Source: Mycobacteriales bacterium
GTDB taxonomy: Bacteria > Actinomycetota > Actinomycetes > Mycobacteriales > Mycobacteriaceae
Assembly (NCBI GenBank): GCA_018376445.1
Contig: JAHABL010000003.1
Span: 117,315 to 181,314, forward strand
Direction of reading: 5' to 3'
Length of the DNA: 64,000 nt
The translations under genes were made by a program, and so were the position numbers. Positions within the stretch are counted from its first letter, which is position 1. Every line of letters starts with the position of its first letter. Shown piece by piece: positions 24,141-33,127 of the stretch. The notes under the pieces are model-generated. The model had not been told where the DNA came from. It saw nothing but the letters and a program-made list of their open reading frames with translations, and did not search any database.

Positions 24141-26537
24141 ATGAAAGCTCGGATCGCAGCGGCAGCGGTTGCCGTGTTTGCCGCGCTCGGCCTCGGCGCC
24201 GGCGCAGCAAACGCCACAGAAGCACCCGCATCCACCCCCGAACCTGCAAGCACCACCGCACCCATCACGCAGGTGGTTGACTCTGCACTGCACTCCATAG
24301 ATCTCGGCCAGGACTCCACCCCCAAACCGGCGTCCCCAGCCAGCGATGTTCTGAAATTCCTCCAAGACGGCATCACCCTTGCTGGACGCGACGTACTACT
24401 GGGCGAACTCCGCAAGGACGACACCCCCAGGCCCAATCCCGACGACAGCGGCCTCATCTACGACAACCCTGCCCCACCCTTCGAGCTCCCCAACCTGGGA
24501 CAAAAGCCCGACGAGAAGGGGCCCGCCCCCGTCATCTTTGAATGGGCAGGCAAAGCCGCAGACGGACTCCTTGGCCTCTTCAGCTTTATCCCCTTCGTCA
24601 AAGACTTCCGCGACAGCCCCGCCTGGCAGAGTGACTACCTGCGCATCGGACTCGGCCTCAGCCTCATCACCGCACCCTTCGCACTAGTCACCGTACCCGC
24701 TGGCATCATCGGCGGCCTAGCTACCTCCTTCGTGCTCGCCACCATCGCCGCCTCCCCGGGACTCTTCCTCGGCTTCGCCCTCGGTTTCCCCTGGGGAGTT
24801 CTACCAGGCTTCCTGATCGCGCTAGTTGGCGGTATCTTCCTGCTGCTCAGTGGCATCCTCATGCCGTTCTGGCTGATCGGCGGTGTCATTATGATTACCT
24901 TCGGCGCAATTGTGGTCGCTGGAGCAGCAGCAGCTGCTGCCCCAACGTCCCCGACTGTGGCAGTACCCGCATTCCTTGTAGGACTCGGTGCCCCCGCTGG
25001 TGGTGCGTTGATTGCCGCAGGTATTGTGGCCGTCATCTTCGGACTCATGCCGCTGCTGCCAGTGCTCATCTCACTGGGCATCATCGGCCTCGGCTTCACC
25101 GTCTTCATTATCCCGATCCTTATCGGCCTGGCCATTACCTCACCGCTGTGGCTCCCCATCTTCGCTGTCGTATTCTTCGGCTCTGCCCTCATCACCGTGC
25201 CGGTCGGCTTCCTCCTCGGCCTCCTCGCCGTCGCCATCTTCCCGATCGCGACCTACCTGGTCTGGCTGTGGCGCGGCCCCACCCACCCGGTCAAGGGCAT
25301 GCCCGAACCCGGAAAGCGTGACCTCGACGCCGAGGATAAGGCCCTACAGGAAAACGGCAAGGCTAACTCCGCCCTCGAACGCCAGAAGGACCTTGCCAAG
25401 AAGGCCGAAAAGAGCAAGGAAGAGCGCAAAGCCGCTGCTGACAAGCTCGTCCTCATGAGCCTCCGCGACAACGTTACCCCCAAGAACCCCCTCAACGTCA
25501 TCGGCGACTACATGGACTGGTTCTGGGACAGCATGCAGTGGTACCTCGGCCAGCTGCCCTTCATCGGCCCCTCCCTGCAGCGCGGCATCAACGCCATGCG
25601 CGCCAGCACCATGTGGAAGAGTGACCTCTTCCGCATCGGAGTCACCGTCACCTTGTTTGCTGTGGTCGTCATCCCGACGGTCGCAGTGGCAGCCTCCCTC
25701 GGCGTCTCCGCCCTGGCCGGCATCGCCACCGCCGTCATCACCGACCTCGTACTCGCCCTGCCCACCCTTGGGCTCGGGCTCCTCCTCGGCGGAATCCTCC
25801 TCATTGTTGGTGCGATCTTCGTACCGCTGCTGTTCCTGGCCGGCCTCACCGCCGTCATCTTCGGCATCATCTTTATCGTCGCAGCGGCTCTCGGTGCAGC
25901 AAGCGCCATCGGCGGATTCGTATCTGGCATTCTCGCACTACCCGCAGCAGCAGCCGGTGCTTTCGCAGGAATCGCAGCCACCCTCGGTGTTCTGCTCGTC
26001 CTCGCCGGCCTACTGGGAATGGGCATCGCGATCATCCCGCTAATCTGGATTCCGTTCTTCGTCCTATTCGCCGTCGTGGCATTCCTCGTCGTCGTACTGC
26101 TCTACGGAGTCGGCATGGTGCTCGCCGCACCGGTCGCCATCGGCCTCGGCCTGGCAGTCGCCGCAGTGCTCGCTGTTGTCCTCACCCCCATCGTCCCGAT
26201 CGTCTCCATTCCGGTCGGCCTGGTCGTGTTGGGCATCGCCGTCATCTTCGGCCTGGTCCTCCCCACCCGCCCCAAGGGCGAGAAGGCACCGCGCGTCACT
26301 AAGGAAAACGACCCCGACTATCTCCCCAAGGACGAACGTCCCGCCCCCTCCGACACCAAGGAAGACGACAACATCCCCGGCGTCGACCTGTGGAACGAAG
26401 AGGACGCCAAGGCAAACGCCACCAAGGACGCCAAGAAGGCCAAGAAAGACACCAAGAAAGACACCAAGAAAGCCGCTAACAAGAAGCTTCCCGGTGTCGG
26501 CCTCGGAACCCAATCCGACTACGGCCTCGCCAGCTAA
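24141..26537 (+). CDS. glycine-rich multi-pass membrane protein, duplicated module (unknown family)
   Basis: 798 residues, paralogue of the protein at 22236, with a signal-like start (GLGAGAANATEAP) and the same SDVLKFLQDGITLAGRDVL segment. Two copies of the hydrophobic module follow: one near residues 130-380 (FIPFVKDFRDSPAWQSDYLRIG), the other near 450-710 (LNVIGDYMDWFWDSM, LPFIGPSLQRGINAMR). A charged Lys/Glu linker separates them. The tail is Lys-rich and ends QSDYGLAS, like QSDFALAA in the paralogue. No family is recognised; its function might be an envelope channel or scaffold, but nothing shows this. The ATG at 24141 has AGGA ten bases upstream, and a TTG two codons earlier is possible. 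A strong terminator follows. Confidence 0.75.
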   Translation: MKARIAAAAVAVFAALGLGAGAANATEAPASTPEPASTTAPITQVVDSALHSIDLGQDSTPKPASPASDVLKFLQDGITLAGRDVLLGELRKDDTPRPNPDDSGLIYDNPAPPFELPNLGQKPDEKGPAPVIFEWAGKAADGLLGLFSFIPFVKDFRDSPAWQSDYLRIGLGLSLITAPFALVTVPAGIIGGLATSFVLATIAASPGLFLGFALGFPWGVLPGFLIALVGGIFLLLSGILMPFWLIGGVIMITFGAIVVAGAAAAAAPTSPTVAVPAFLVGLGAPAGGALIAAGIVAVIFGLMPLLPVLISLGIIGLGFTVFIIPILIGLAITSPLWLPIFAVVFFGSALITVPVGFLLGLLAVAIFPIATYLVWLWRGPTHPVKGMPEPGKRDLDAEDKALQENGKANSALERQKDLAKKAEKSKEERKAAADKLVLMSLRDNVTPKNPLNVIGDYMDWFWDSMQWYLGQLPFIGPSLQRGINAMRASTMWKSDLFRIGVTVTLFAVVVIPTVAVAASLGVSALAGIATAVITDLVLALPTLGLGLLLGGILLIVGAIFVPLLFLAGLTAVIFGIIFIVAAALGAASAIGGFVSGILALPAAAAGAFAGIAATLGVLLVLAGLLGMGIAIIPLIWIPFFVLFAVVAFLVVVLLYGVGMVLAAPVAIGLGLAVAAVLAVVLTPIVPIVSIPVGLVVLGIAVIFGLVLPTRPKGEKAPRVTKENDPDYLPKDERPAPSDTKEDDNIPGVDLWNEEDAKANATKDAKKAKKDTKKDTKKAANKKLPGVGLGTQSDYGLAS

Positions 26538-26573
26538 CACCCGGCACAACGTCCATCCCACAACCCCGAACAC

Positions 26574-26614
26574 ATAAAAGAAAGCCCCCGGACAACCCGG
26601 GGGCTTTCTTTTAT
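26574..26614. terminator. bidirectional intrinsic terminator
   Basis: Perfect 18-base arms with a GCCCCCGG/CCGGGGGC core flanked by A-rich and T-rich ends, and a 5-base loop. It can end both the membrane protein gene (+) and the PepSY lipoprotein gene (-). Confidence 0.9.
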
Positions 26615-26763
26615 GTCTATTGATCAGTTTCGGCTGGCCACTCAATACAGTCGACCGCCCTCGACCGCCCAGTGCAGTGAAACGCTCAGTAGGCGAAGTA
26701 CTCTACACGGCTAGGTACACTACGCAGACTAATGCCATACGGCAGCCGCTGACGTGCAGTCCG

Positions 26764-27348
26764 CTACTTAGCGGCCTCGCTGGCCAGCTCGGCGCCGGAA
26801 GCAGCGTCAGCCCACACCGTCAACATATCCTTATTGGTGTCCTTGTTGTCATACTCCAGCTCCCACACCAAAGTGTCGTCACGATTCTCCAGCTCGACGG
26901 AATCAATCACGCCGCCCTTAGGAGTATTGTCAGCAATCACATCGCCCAGATCCGGCAGTTCAATGTCCGCCAGCAAGCGAATAATCTGCTGCTCGTCGCT
27001 GTCGGGAGCTTCCACCTCAGCCTTAGCGTTGGTCACCTTGCCGGTGTAATCCACATCCACCTCAACCAGCTGGTTAGCCGGGTTAAGGATAGTGACCTCC
27101 CACCGCTGGTCTTTGTCGCTGCGCTCCAGGCCGATCACCTTGCCGTTCGGGTGAGCCTTCTGAGCGGCGGTGATAGCGTTCTTCGCAGACTCCAGAGTAG
27201 CCTTCGACACCACAGTCTTCGTGGTGCCGTCGGAGGCGGTAACGGTACTGGTGGTGGCATCCTTGTTGTTATCGTCGCCGCAGCCAGCCAGCCCGAGAGC
27301 CAGGAGGGCAGCTACCGGTAGTGCGGCGATCTTCGTCATCTTGTTCAA
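26764..27348 (-). CDS. PepSY-domain lipoprotein
   Basis: 194 residues. The lipoprotein signal is short, with lipobox LAGC (GLAGCGDDN), so the mature protein is anchored to the outer face of the membrane by its Cys. Two PepSY-like repeats follow. The first is seen in SAKNAITAAQKAHPNGKV followed by W-E-V and the D-Y-T-G-K-V strand, the second around TLVWELEYDN. PepSY domains are often linked to protease inhibition or regulation in the envelope. The TTG at 27348 was chosen because AAGGAG lies seven bases before it. The ATG three codons later is too far from that site. Convergent with the membrane protein gene. Confidence 0.8.
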   Translation of the reverse strand: MNKMTKIAALPVAALLALGLAGCGDDNNKDATTSTVTASDGTTKTVVSKATLESAKNAITAAQKAHPNGKVIGLERSDKDQRWEVTILNPANQLVEVDVDYTGKVTNAKAEVEAPDSDEQQIIRLLADIELPDLGDVIADNTPKGGVIDSVELENRDDTLVWELEYDNKDTNKDMLTVWADAASGAELASEAAK

Positions 27349-27955
27349 GAAACACTCCTTTGAGGTTGCCGGGCGCGGTCTGCGGCCGGTTGGTAACGGG
27401 GTGCTCCCCGTCACGTGGACACTCTGTCCCTCCCAGCCTAACGGTATTCAGAGACCTCAGCTCGACAATATGTCTATTTCTGTGGGATACACCTGGGGTA
27501 ACAGGTCCACCCCCTACCGTTGCCTGTGCTGTGTCTGCCCAGAGAAAATATTCTGGAGGGTGGCAATATGGCACCCACCTGGGTTATTTCTGCTGGATTA
27601 ACGCAGTTGGTCAGCCATTCAACTACCCTGACACCAGATTTTTTTCTAGGCTGGTGGGTAAGGGTATCCACTTTTGGGGAGCTGTGCAGATGAACAAGCC
27701 CTGCCCTCTAAAAATGGGTGCCTCCCCAAATAGCCCAATCGCTTGACTGGACTATCCGCAACCTCAATACGGCACTGCTGCTGCGCTGCCCCGCATGGGA
27801 CACGCCACGAGGTGCGTCGACACCGACGCCCTCACCGTGCCCGGATCCTAACAGGGGCCACCGCCCACCCCCGATGGTGGCCGCCCCACCGCAGCTCCGG
27901 CGCACTTTGGCAGCGCAGCGCACCCTACCGTACATGCCGGTTTCCAGGAGTATTT
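27349..27955. other. 607-base intergenic region
   Basis: Lies between the divergent PepSY and ATPase genes. One 41-codon frame at 27568-27693 has GGAGG seven bases before its ATG and could encode a small peptide, but its composition is unremarkable. Otherwise only promoter space is seen. Confidence 0.35.
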
Positions 27956-29080
27956 ATGCCTGACCATCAGCAGATCGAAACCCCGCTGATCGCACACGGA
28001 ATCACCGTCGTGGGAGAAGAGGGGCCCGCCTACGGCCCCCTCGACCTTGAGATCCCCGACAAGAAACTTGTGTTTCTCTCCGGTCGTGGCGGCTCCGGCC
28101 GCACCGCCCTCGCCCTCACCCTTTCGGGTCGCATGCGCCCCACCGCGGGCACCCTGGAGGTGTTTGGCCACACCAAGGTGAAACACATCCGCGAATCCGT
28201 CGCCATCGCCGGCGTGGATGCCATCGACGCACTGGACCGCAACATCAAAGTCCGTGACGTGCTCAACGAGCATCGCGCCTGGAGCCATGGCTGGGTGAAG
28301 TGGGTCGCCCGGGTGGACGACAACTATCGGGACCGCATCCTCGGACCCGTCTACGGTGAACGGTCCCTGCCCGACCTTGACCTCTATGTCAGCCAAATCC
28401 CCATGCTGGATCGCCTCCTCATCCGCATCGCCCTTTCCCTGCATCCCGCCCACCGCGGGCACATCCAGATGCTGGTGTTGGACGACCTGGAGCAGGTGCG
28501 TGAGCTCACTGACCGGGTTGTGCTCATCGATGTCCTGGAGCGGCTGTCCCAAAACATGCTGGTGATCGTCAACTCGGTGAACCCGCCGCCGGAGGAAATC
28601 TTCGATAACGCCATGGTCATCCCGCTGTTTACGGATCGCGCCCACGCCACCCCAAAACGCTCGGGACTACGGGAAACTCGCCTGGGGCGTATCAGCCGCA
28701 AGTGGGTCGTGTCGAAGGCACAGAACGTCCAGCACGAACTCACCATGGGGGTGGAAGATGTGCCGGACGAGCACATCCCACCCACCTCCACCAATAGCCA
28801 CGGCGCCACCTACACCGACGCCAGCAAAGTGCCTGTTCCCCCCAACGCCCACGGCACCGGGAACACCAGATCCGCAGTGAACATCGCCAATGCGACCGCC
28901 GCCGCGGTGGAAGCAGAGTCCGATGCTGTGGAGGCGCAGGCGCTGGAAGCTGAGGTCGAGTCGGAGGCCGCCGCAGAAGCGCGTGCCGCAGCCGCAGCTG
29001 ATTTGGGAACGGCTGCCTCATCCACTGCAGGTTCTGCTACCGCCGCACCTGCCACAGACACGGGGGAAAAGGAACACTAA
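27956..29080 (+). CDS. ABC-type ATP-binding protein partnered with YhgE/Pip
   Basis: 374 residues. The first ~230 form an ABC ATPase-like domain, with a P-loop SGRGGSGRTAL in which the invariant Walker Lys is Arg, and a Walker B-like LVLDDLEQV. The ABC signature is not recognisable. The last ~110 residues are Ala/Glu-rich and low in complexity. It is followed after one base by the YhgE/Pip gene, so the pair is probably a membrane complex for export or envelope assembly. Similar ATPase-YhgE pairs occur in other Mycobacteriales, as recalled. The ATG at 27956 has AGGAG upstream, and a longer frame from 27743 has no support. Confidence 0.75.
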   Translation: MPDHQQIETPLIAHGITVVGEEGPAYGPLDLEIPDKKLVFLSGRGGSGRTALALTLSGRMRPTAGTLEVFGHTKVKHIRESVAIAGVDAIDALDRNIKVRDVLNEHRAWSHGWVKWVARVDDNYRDRILGPVYGERSLPDLDLYVSQIPMLDRLLIRIALSLHPAHRGHIQMLVLDDLEQVRELTDRVVLIDVLERLSQNMLVIVNSVNPPPEEIFDNAMVIPLFTDRAHATPKRSGLRETRLGRISRKWVVSKAQNVQHELTMGVEDVPDEHIPPTSTNSHGATYTDASKVPVPPNAHGTGNTRSAVNIANATAAAVEAESDAVEAQALEAEVESEAAAEARAAAAADLGTAASSTAGSATAAPATDTGEKEH

Positions 29081-29081
29081 T

Positions 29082-30977
29082 ATGTTTGCTTCATTGAATT
29101 TAGGAACGGAGCTCCGGCGTTTCCGGCGCTCTCGCCTCGGCAAACTCGCCATCATCGCTATCTGCGTGATCCCCCTCCTCTACTCCACCCTCTACTTGTG
29201 GAGCTTCTGGGATCCGTTCGGCAAGCTCAACCGCGTCCCCGTCGCCTTTGTCAACGAGGACCAGGGCGTAGTGTTGGCTGGGCAGCCGTTCAACGCCGGC
29301 GATCAGATCGAAGAGAAGATCCGCCAGAACGACCAGTTGGACTGGATGCCCACGAACGAAGAGGATGCTGTTGACGGGGTGCGCAACGGCAAGTACTACT
29401 TTGCGGTGATGCTGCCCAAGAACTTCTCCGCAGAAGTTGCTTCCCCCACCAGCGGCCATCCACGAAAAGCCACCGTCTACACCCACTACAATGACTCGAA
29501 TGGCTGGCTGACCAGCCTCATCGGACAGAACGCCATGCGCGTGTTTCTGGAGACGGTGAGCTCCGAGATCGGCACGCAGGCGGTCGATAAAGTCCTTGTG
29601 GGGGTCCAGGACGCTGGTAAGGGCCTCCAACAAGCCACCGACGGCGCCCACCAGTTAGCGGACGGCGCGGTGCAGTTGAACGATGGTACTGGCCGGCTCC
29701 AGAATGCGTCCACCCAGTTGGATGACGGTGCTCGCCGTCTCTCGGAGGGCTCCGATAAGCTGGCCGACGGTACCCAGCAGCTGCACGATCAGCTCTTCGC
29801 TTTCCTGAAGAAGTTGACGGGCTTCACGCATCAGATCCACACCTACCACGACAAGGCCCAGAAGATTTCGAGTGTGCAGGGGGCTACCTCGGAGGAGCTG
29901 GCGGCTGTAGCCGCAACTCTACGAACCAGCAGCGACCCGTCTGTGTGGGCGGCTGCCGACCAGCTAGACCACATGGCACACCGGCTCAAGACGGAAGGTG
30001 CTGGCCCCAGCTCCCAGCTGATGGCGGACCTCAACAAACTAGACACCGCCGCAACTGACCTAGACAATGGCCAGCTGCCCGGTAAGTTAGGCCAGCTGAC
30101 GGATGGCGTGAACCAGCTGAACAATGGTGCCCATGAACTGTCCACGGGCCTCCATACGCTGCACAATGGCACCGGCCAGTTAGTGACGGGTGTGAACCAG
30201 CTGCACGATGGCTCCTCCCGTCTGTCGGCGGGTGCGAACGAGCTGTACACGAAGCTGGGGGAGGGCGCGAAAGCTGTCCCCAAGTGGTCGGAAGGGCACC
30301 GGAAGCAAGTGGCGGCGACGCTGGCCCAGCCAGTGAAATTAGCCGATAACACAGCCGGACATGAGCGTACCTTCGGGGGTGGTTTGGCCCCGTTCTTCTT
30401 CTGCCTGGCTCTCTACATTGGTGGCATTATCACCTTCCTGTTGCTGCGCCCGATGCAGGCCCGGGCAGTGGCGAGTGGTGTGAATCCGCTGCGTGCCGCG
30501 ATGGATGGGTTTGCTCCGGCGGCTCTGATTGCGCTTATCCAGGCGCTGGTGATTGTGCTGGTGACGGATGCGGCGGTGCCGTTGAATCCGGCCACTATGT
30601 TTGGGTTGATAGTGTTCACCATGTTGGTGGGCGTGGTGTTTATGGCGATGAACCAGATGCTCATTGTCTTACTGGGCTCTGGACCTGGCCGAGTGGCCAC
30701 AATGGCGTTACTGATGATTCAGATTTTGGCGTCGGGTGGTCTGTATCCGGTGGAGACGGAGCCCATAATTTGGAAGTGGCTCAATCCGATCTTGCCGATG
30801 AGTTACGCCGTCAACGGGTTCAGACAGACGTTGTATGGCAACTTCGATGGGCGTTTGATCGAGGCGATCGTCGTGCTGCTTGTGTTCCTGGCGCTGTTCT
30901 TGGGTATGACGGCGCTGGGTGCTCGCAGAGACAGAATGTGGGATATGGAGAAGCTGCACCCGTCAATCACCATCTAG
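29082..30977 (+). CDS. YhgE/Pip-domain membrane protein
   Basis: 631 residues with the YhgE/Pip layout. One N-terminal membrane helix (LAIIAICVIPLLYSTLYLW) is followed by an extracytoplasmic region with NEDQG and repeats of the form QLxDGxxxL (about residues 180-400), then five C-terminal membrane helices. Phage-infection-protein relatives work as ABC-2-like permeases and include type VII-linked and mycobacterial envelope proteins. The gene is coupled to the ATPase upstream (one base between stop and start, AAAGGA within its end). A hairpin with T-rich tail at 31040-31079 ends the operon. Confidence 0.85.
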   Translation: MFASLNLGTELRRFRRSRLGKLAIIAICVIPLLYSTLYLWSFWDPFGKLNRVPVAFVNEDQGVVLAGQPFNAGDQIEEKIRQNDQLDWMPTNEEDAVDGVRNGKYYFAVMLPKNFSAEVASPTSGHPRKATVYTHYNDSNGWLTSLIGQNAMRVFLETVSSEIGTQAVDKVLVGVQDAGKGLQQATDGAHQLADGAVQLNDGTGRLQNASTQLDDGARRLSEGSDKLADGTQQLHDQLFAFLKKLTGFTHQIHTYHDKAQKISSVQGATSEELAAVAATLRTSSDPSVWAAADQLDHMAHRLKTEGAGPSSQLMADLNKLDTAATDLDNGQLPGKLGQLTDGVNQLNNGAHELSTGLHTLHNGTGQLVTGVNQLHDGSSRLSAGANELYTKLGEGAKAVPKWSEGHRKQVAATLAQPVKLADNTAGHERTFGGGLAPFFFCLALYIGGIITFLLLRPMQARAVASGVNPLRAAMDGFAPAALIALIQALVIVLVTDAAVPLNPATMFGLIVFTMLVGVVFMAMNQMLIVLLGSGPGRVATMALLMIQILASGGLYPVETEPIIWKWLNPILPMSYAVNGFRQTLYGNFDGRLIEAIVVLLVFLALFLGMTALGARRDRMWDMEKLHPSITI

Positions 30978-31039
30978 GGGATCGACGCGGGGGCGGCGCC
31001 TCCCTCTCCGCACAGGACAGTGTTATAGAGCACATAGTG

Positions 31040-31079
31040 AGCACCAACCCGTGGCCGGCTGCGGCTGCGGGTTGGTGCT
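31040..31079 (+). terminator. intrinsic terminator after the YhgE/Pip gene
   Basis: Perfect 12-base arms (AGCACCAACCCG and complement) with a 16-base loop, followed by TTATTTG. Confidence 0.8.
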
Positions 31080-31221
31080 TTATTTGTGGGGTGACGAGTC
31101 CGGCTCTACTTCTCGCCCTGGTGACCAGCCCTGCTGGCTCACCACTGGTAGTGGGCATAAAAAACGGAGGCCATCGTGGTGATGACCTCCGTGGGGCTTG
31201 ATTCTGTTATCGAAGCCACTG

Positions 31222-31308
31222 TGGTGGGCGAAGGGGGACTTGAACCCCCACGACCTTGCGGTCACTGGCACCTGAAGCCAGCGCGTCTGCCTATTCCGCC
31301 ACTCGCCC
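31222..31308 (-). tRNA. tRNA-Leu (anticodon CAG)
   Basis: 87 bases including an encoded CCA. The acceptor stem is GGGCGAG/TTCGCCC, with a CTGGC-TTCAGGT-GCCAG anticodon arm, a long class II variable arm and a GGGGG-TTCAAGT-CCCCC T-arm. It lies near fhaA, as does a Leu tRNA in mycobacteria. Confidence 0.95.
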
Positions 31309-31337
31309 GGAGTAACCAGTAGAGATTAACACACAGC

Positions 31338-32756
31338 CTAACGGAATGAAAAATCCTCACGAATAACCGGATGCACTCCCAAGGAGTGCAGGTCACGGCT
31401 GTAGCGACGCATCATCTTCTTGGGGCCACAGATCACCGCAGACACCCCTTCCAGGTGGTCGCTATCAAGGCCGGGGGTTTCAGCGATAATCTCCGCCGCA
31501 GTGTGGCGTTCGATTTCCGTGGTGTCACGAATGTGCACTTCCAGCCAGGAGAAGCGGTCTTCCCAGTAGTAGAGCTCTTCGGCGTAGGCGGGCTCGCCAT
31601 GGTGGAAGAACCATACGTCAACCTTTTCCAGACCCAGCTGGTCGATGGCTTCCTGGGAAGCCACCTTGCGGATCTTGGAGGAGCTCACGCCGGAGCGGCG
31701 GATCTTTTCGTTAATGAGGTCGTCGATGGCGCGCAGCCAGGCAACGAAAGGGGTGATGCCGATGCCGGCGGCAATCCACACTTGGCGGGGGGTAGCCCGG
31801 CGCAGGTCGAGATCGCCGTAGGGGCCGCGGACCTTCACTTCCATGCCGACGCCCACTTTTTCGCGCAGGACACGGGTGTCAATGCCGGAGACTTTGATGG
31901 CTACTTGCATGACATCGCGACTGGGGGCGGATACTTCGGTGAACGGGTGGGGCCCGTTGACGACGCCGGGAGCGGAGAGGGCCACGTATTGGCCGGGGCG
32001 GCCTTTGTGGAGGGGTTTCTCGTCGCTGGGTTCCATAGTGATTTCGACGGTCTTGGAGGCAAGGGAGCGGACGCCGGTGACGACCATCCGCTGGCCTTTA
32101 AAGACGAAGCGCTGCAGGAAGGAGGCGTAGATCCAGCAGCACACCCCGAAGACGGTGAGCAGGCTGAAGACAGTGGCGAGAATTGGGTCCTGGCGGAGCG
32201 GTGGGCAGGCCAGGTAGGCGTGGGCGAAGAGGAGGATGACCCAGACGCCGAGGAGGTCTTGGAAGACGCGCCACACATCGTAGGGCGGGTTGACGAACCA
32301 GGAGAGGGGGAAGCGGACTTTGCGGAGAGCGGGCCAGACGGGCACGAGTTGGGTGAAGACGGTGATGATGACGCAGAGGCCGATGAGGACAAGGGCGACG
32401 ATGGCGACGACGTTCATGGCGCGGGGGCCGGCGATGGTGGTGCCGGTAAGGCTGGGGCTGAGGACGGCGAAGATGAAGCCGACGAGGCCTAGCCATTTTT
32501 GGATGTTGTGGCGTTGGTGGACGCCGCCCCAGCGGGCGTCGATGCCGGCGGAGTCGATGTTGAGATAGAAGCTGAGGGAGAAGAGGTAGAGGGCGGTGAT
32601 GCCGAAAAATCCGCCGATGCTGGTGGTGGCGGTGTCCCAGCTGGTGCGGGAGAACCAGAAGACGGCAAGTAGGATCCACACGGCGCCGGCGACGATGGGG
32701 CCGATGAGGGTGGAGCGGATAGGGGCGGACAGTACCCGGGACTCTGGGCTCGTCAT
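31338..32756 (-). CDS. ferric-reductase-like flavocytochrome oxidoreductase
   Basis: 472 residues. About six membrane helices fill the first 215 residues, with His residues that could bind haem (HQRHNIQKW, FAHAYL). A ferredoxin-NADP+-reductase-type module follows: the FAD-binding segment PGQYVALSAPG and HPFTEVS, the NAD(P)-binding GIGITPFVAWLR, and the C-terminal CGPKKMM. It probably carries electrons from NAD(P)H across the membrane to ferric iron or another acceptor. The ATG at 32756 has GAGGAG upstream. It is monocistronic and divergent from the fhaA cluster. Ends 29 bases from the tRNA-Leu. Confidence 0.82.
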   Translation of the reverse strand: MTSPESRVLSAPIRSTLIGPIVAGAVWILLAVFWFSRTSWDTATTSIGGFFGITALYLFSLSFYLNIDSAGIDARWGGVHQRHNIQKWLGLVGFIFAVLSPSLTGTTIAGPRAMNVVAIVALVLIGLCVIITVFTQLVPVWPALRKVRFPLSWFVNPPYDVWRVFQDLLGVWVILLFAHAYLACPPLRQDPILATVFSLLTVFGVCCWIYASFLQRFVFKGQRMVVTGVRSLASKTVEITMEPSDEKPLHKGRPGQYVALSAPGVVNGPHPFTEVSAPSRDVMQVAIKVSGIDTRVLREKVGVGMEVKVRGPYGDLDLRRATPRQVWIAAGIGITPFVAWLRAIDDLINEKIRRSGVSSSKIRKVASQEAIDQLGLEKVDVWFFHHGEPAYAEELYYWEDRFSWLEVHIRDTTEIERHTAAEIIAETPGLDSDHLEGVSAVICGPKKMMRRYSRDLHSLGVHPVIREDFSFR

Positions 32757-33127
32757 TGTGGGTCTCCTCACAGTTCAAACTCTGTTGTACATACTAGCTG
32801 CGTTCGTGTAACACCGAGCACAAGTTGGGAATATGGTTCCCGGCGGGCACTGTGCGGCGGGCGCAGTGGGCACTGTAGCTACTCCTTACTGCGCGTTGAG
32901 CTGCAAAATGGCTACAATAACAACTGTTAAGAAACAATTTTCTCACTGACACTATGAACGGTTGAGGACGGGGTGGTGACGGGTCTCCCGCACTACTCGA
33001 ACTGTCAGCAGAGCGTCACTGTGCCGGCGTTATCGCGCACACGACCGCGCCAACGATCGCGGTATTGTGCGGCAACGTGTGTGCGCGCTCTGCTGGGCAA
33101 ACGCTGACCGGATGGAAAGGACACTCC
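32757..33127. other. 371-base intergenic region before fhaA
   Basis: Holds the divergent promoters of the ferric-reductase-like gene and fhaA. It contains direct repeats of GGGCACTGT (about 32837 and 32868) and GC-rich self-complementary stretches. No gene is seen. Confidence 0.4.

Noticed and set aside
27568..27693. 41-codon frame with GGAGG seven bases before ATG
   Set aside because: Good ribosome-site spacing but no sequence support; could be a chance frame in a promoter region.
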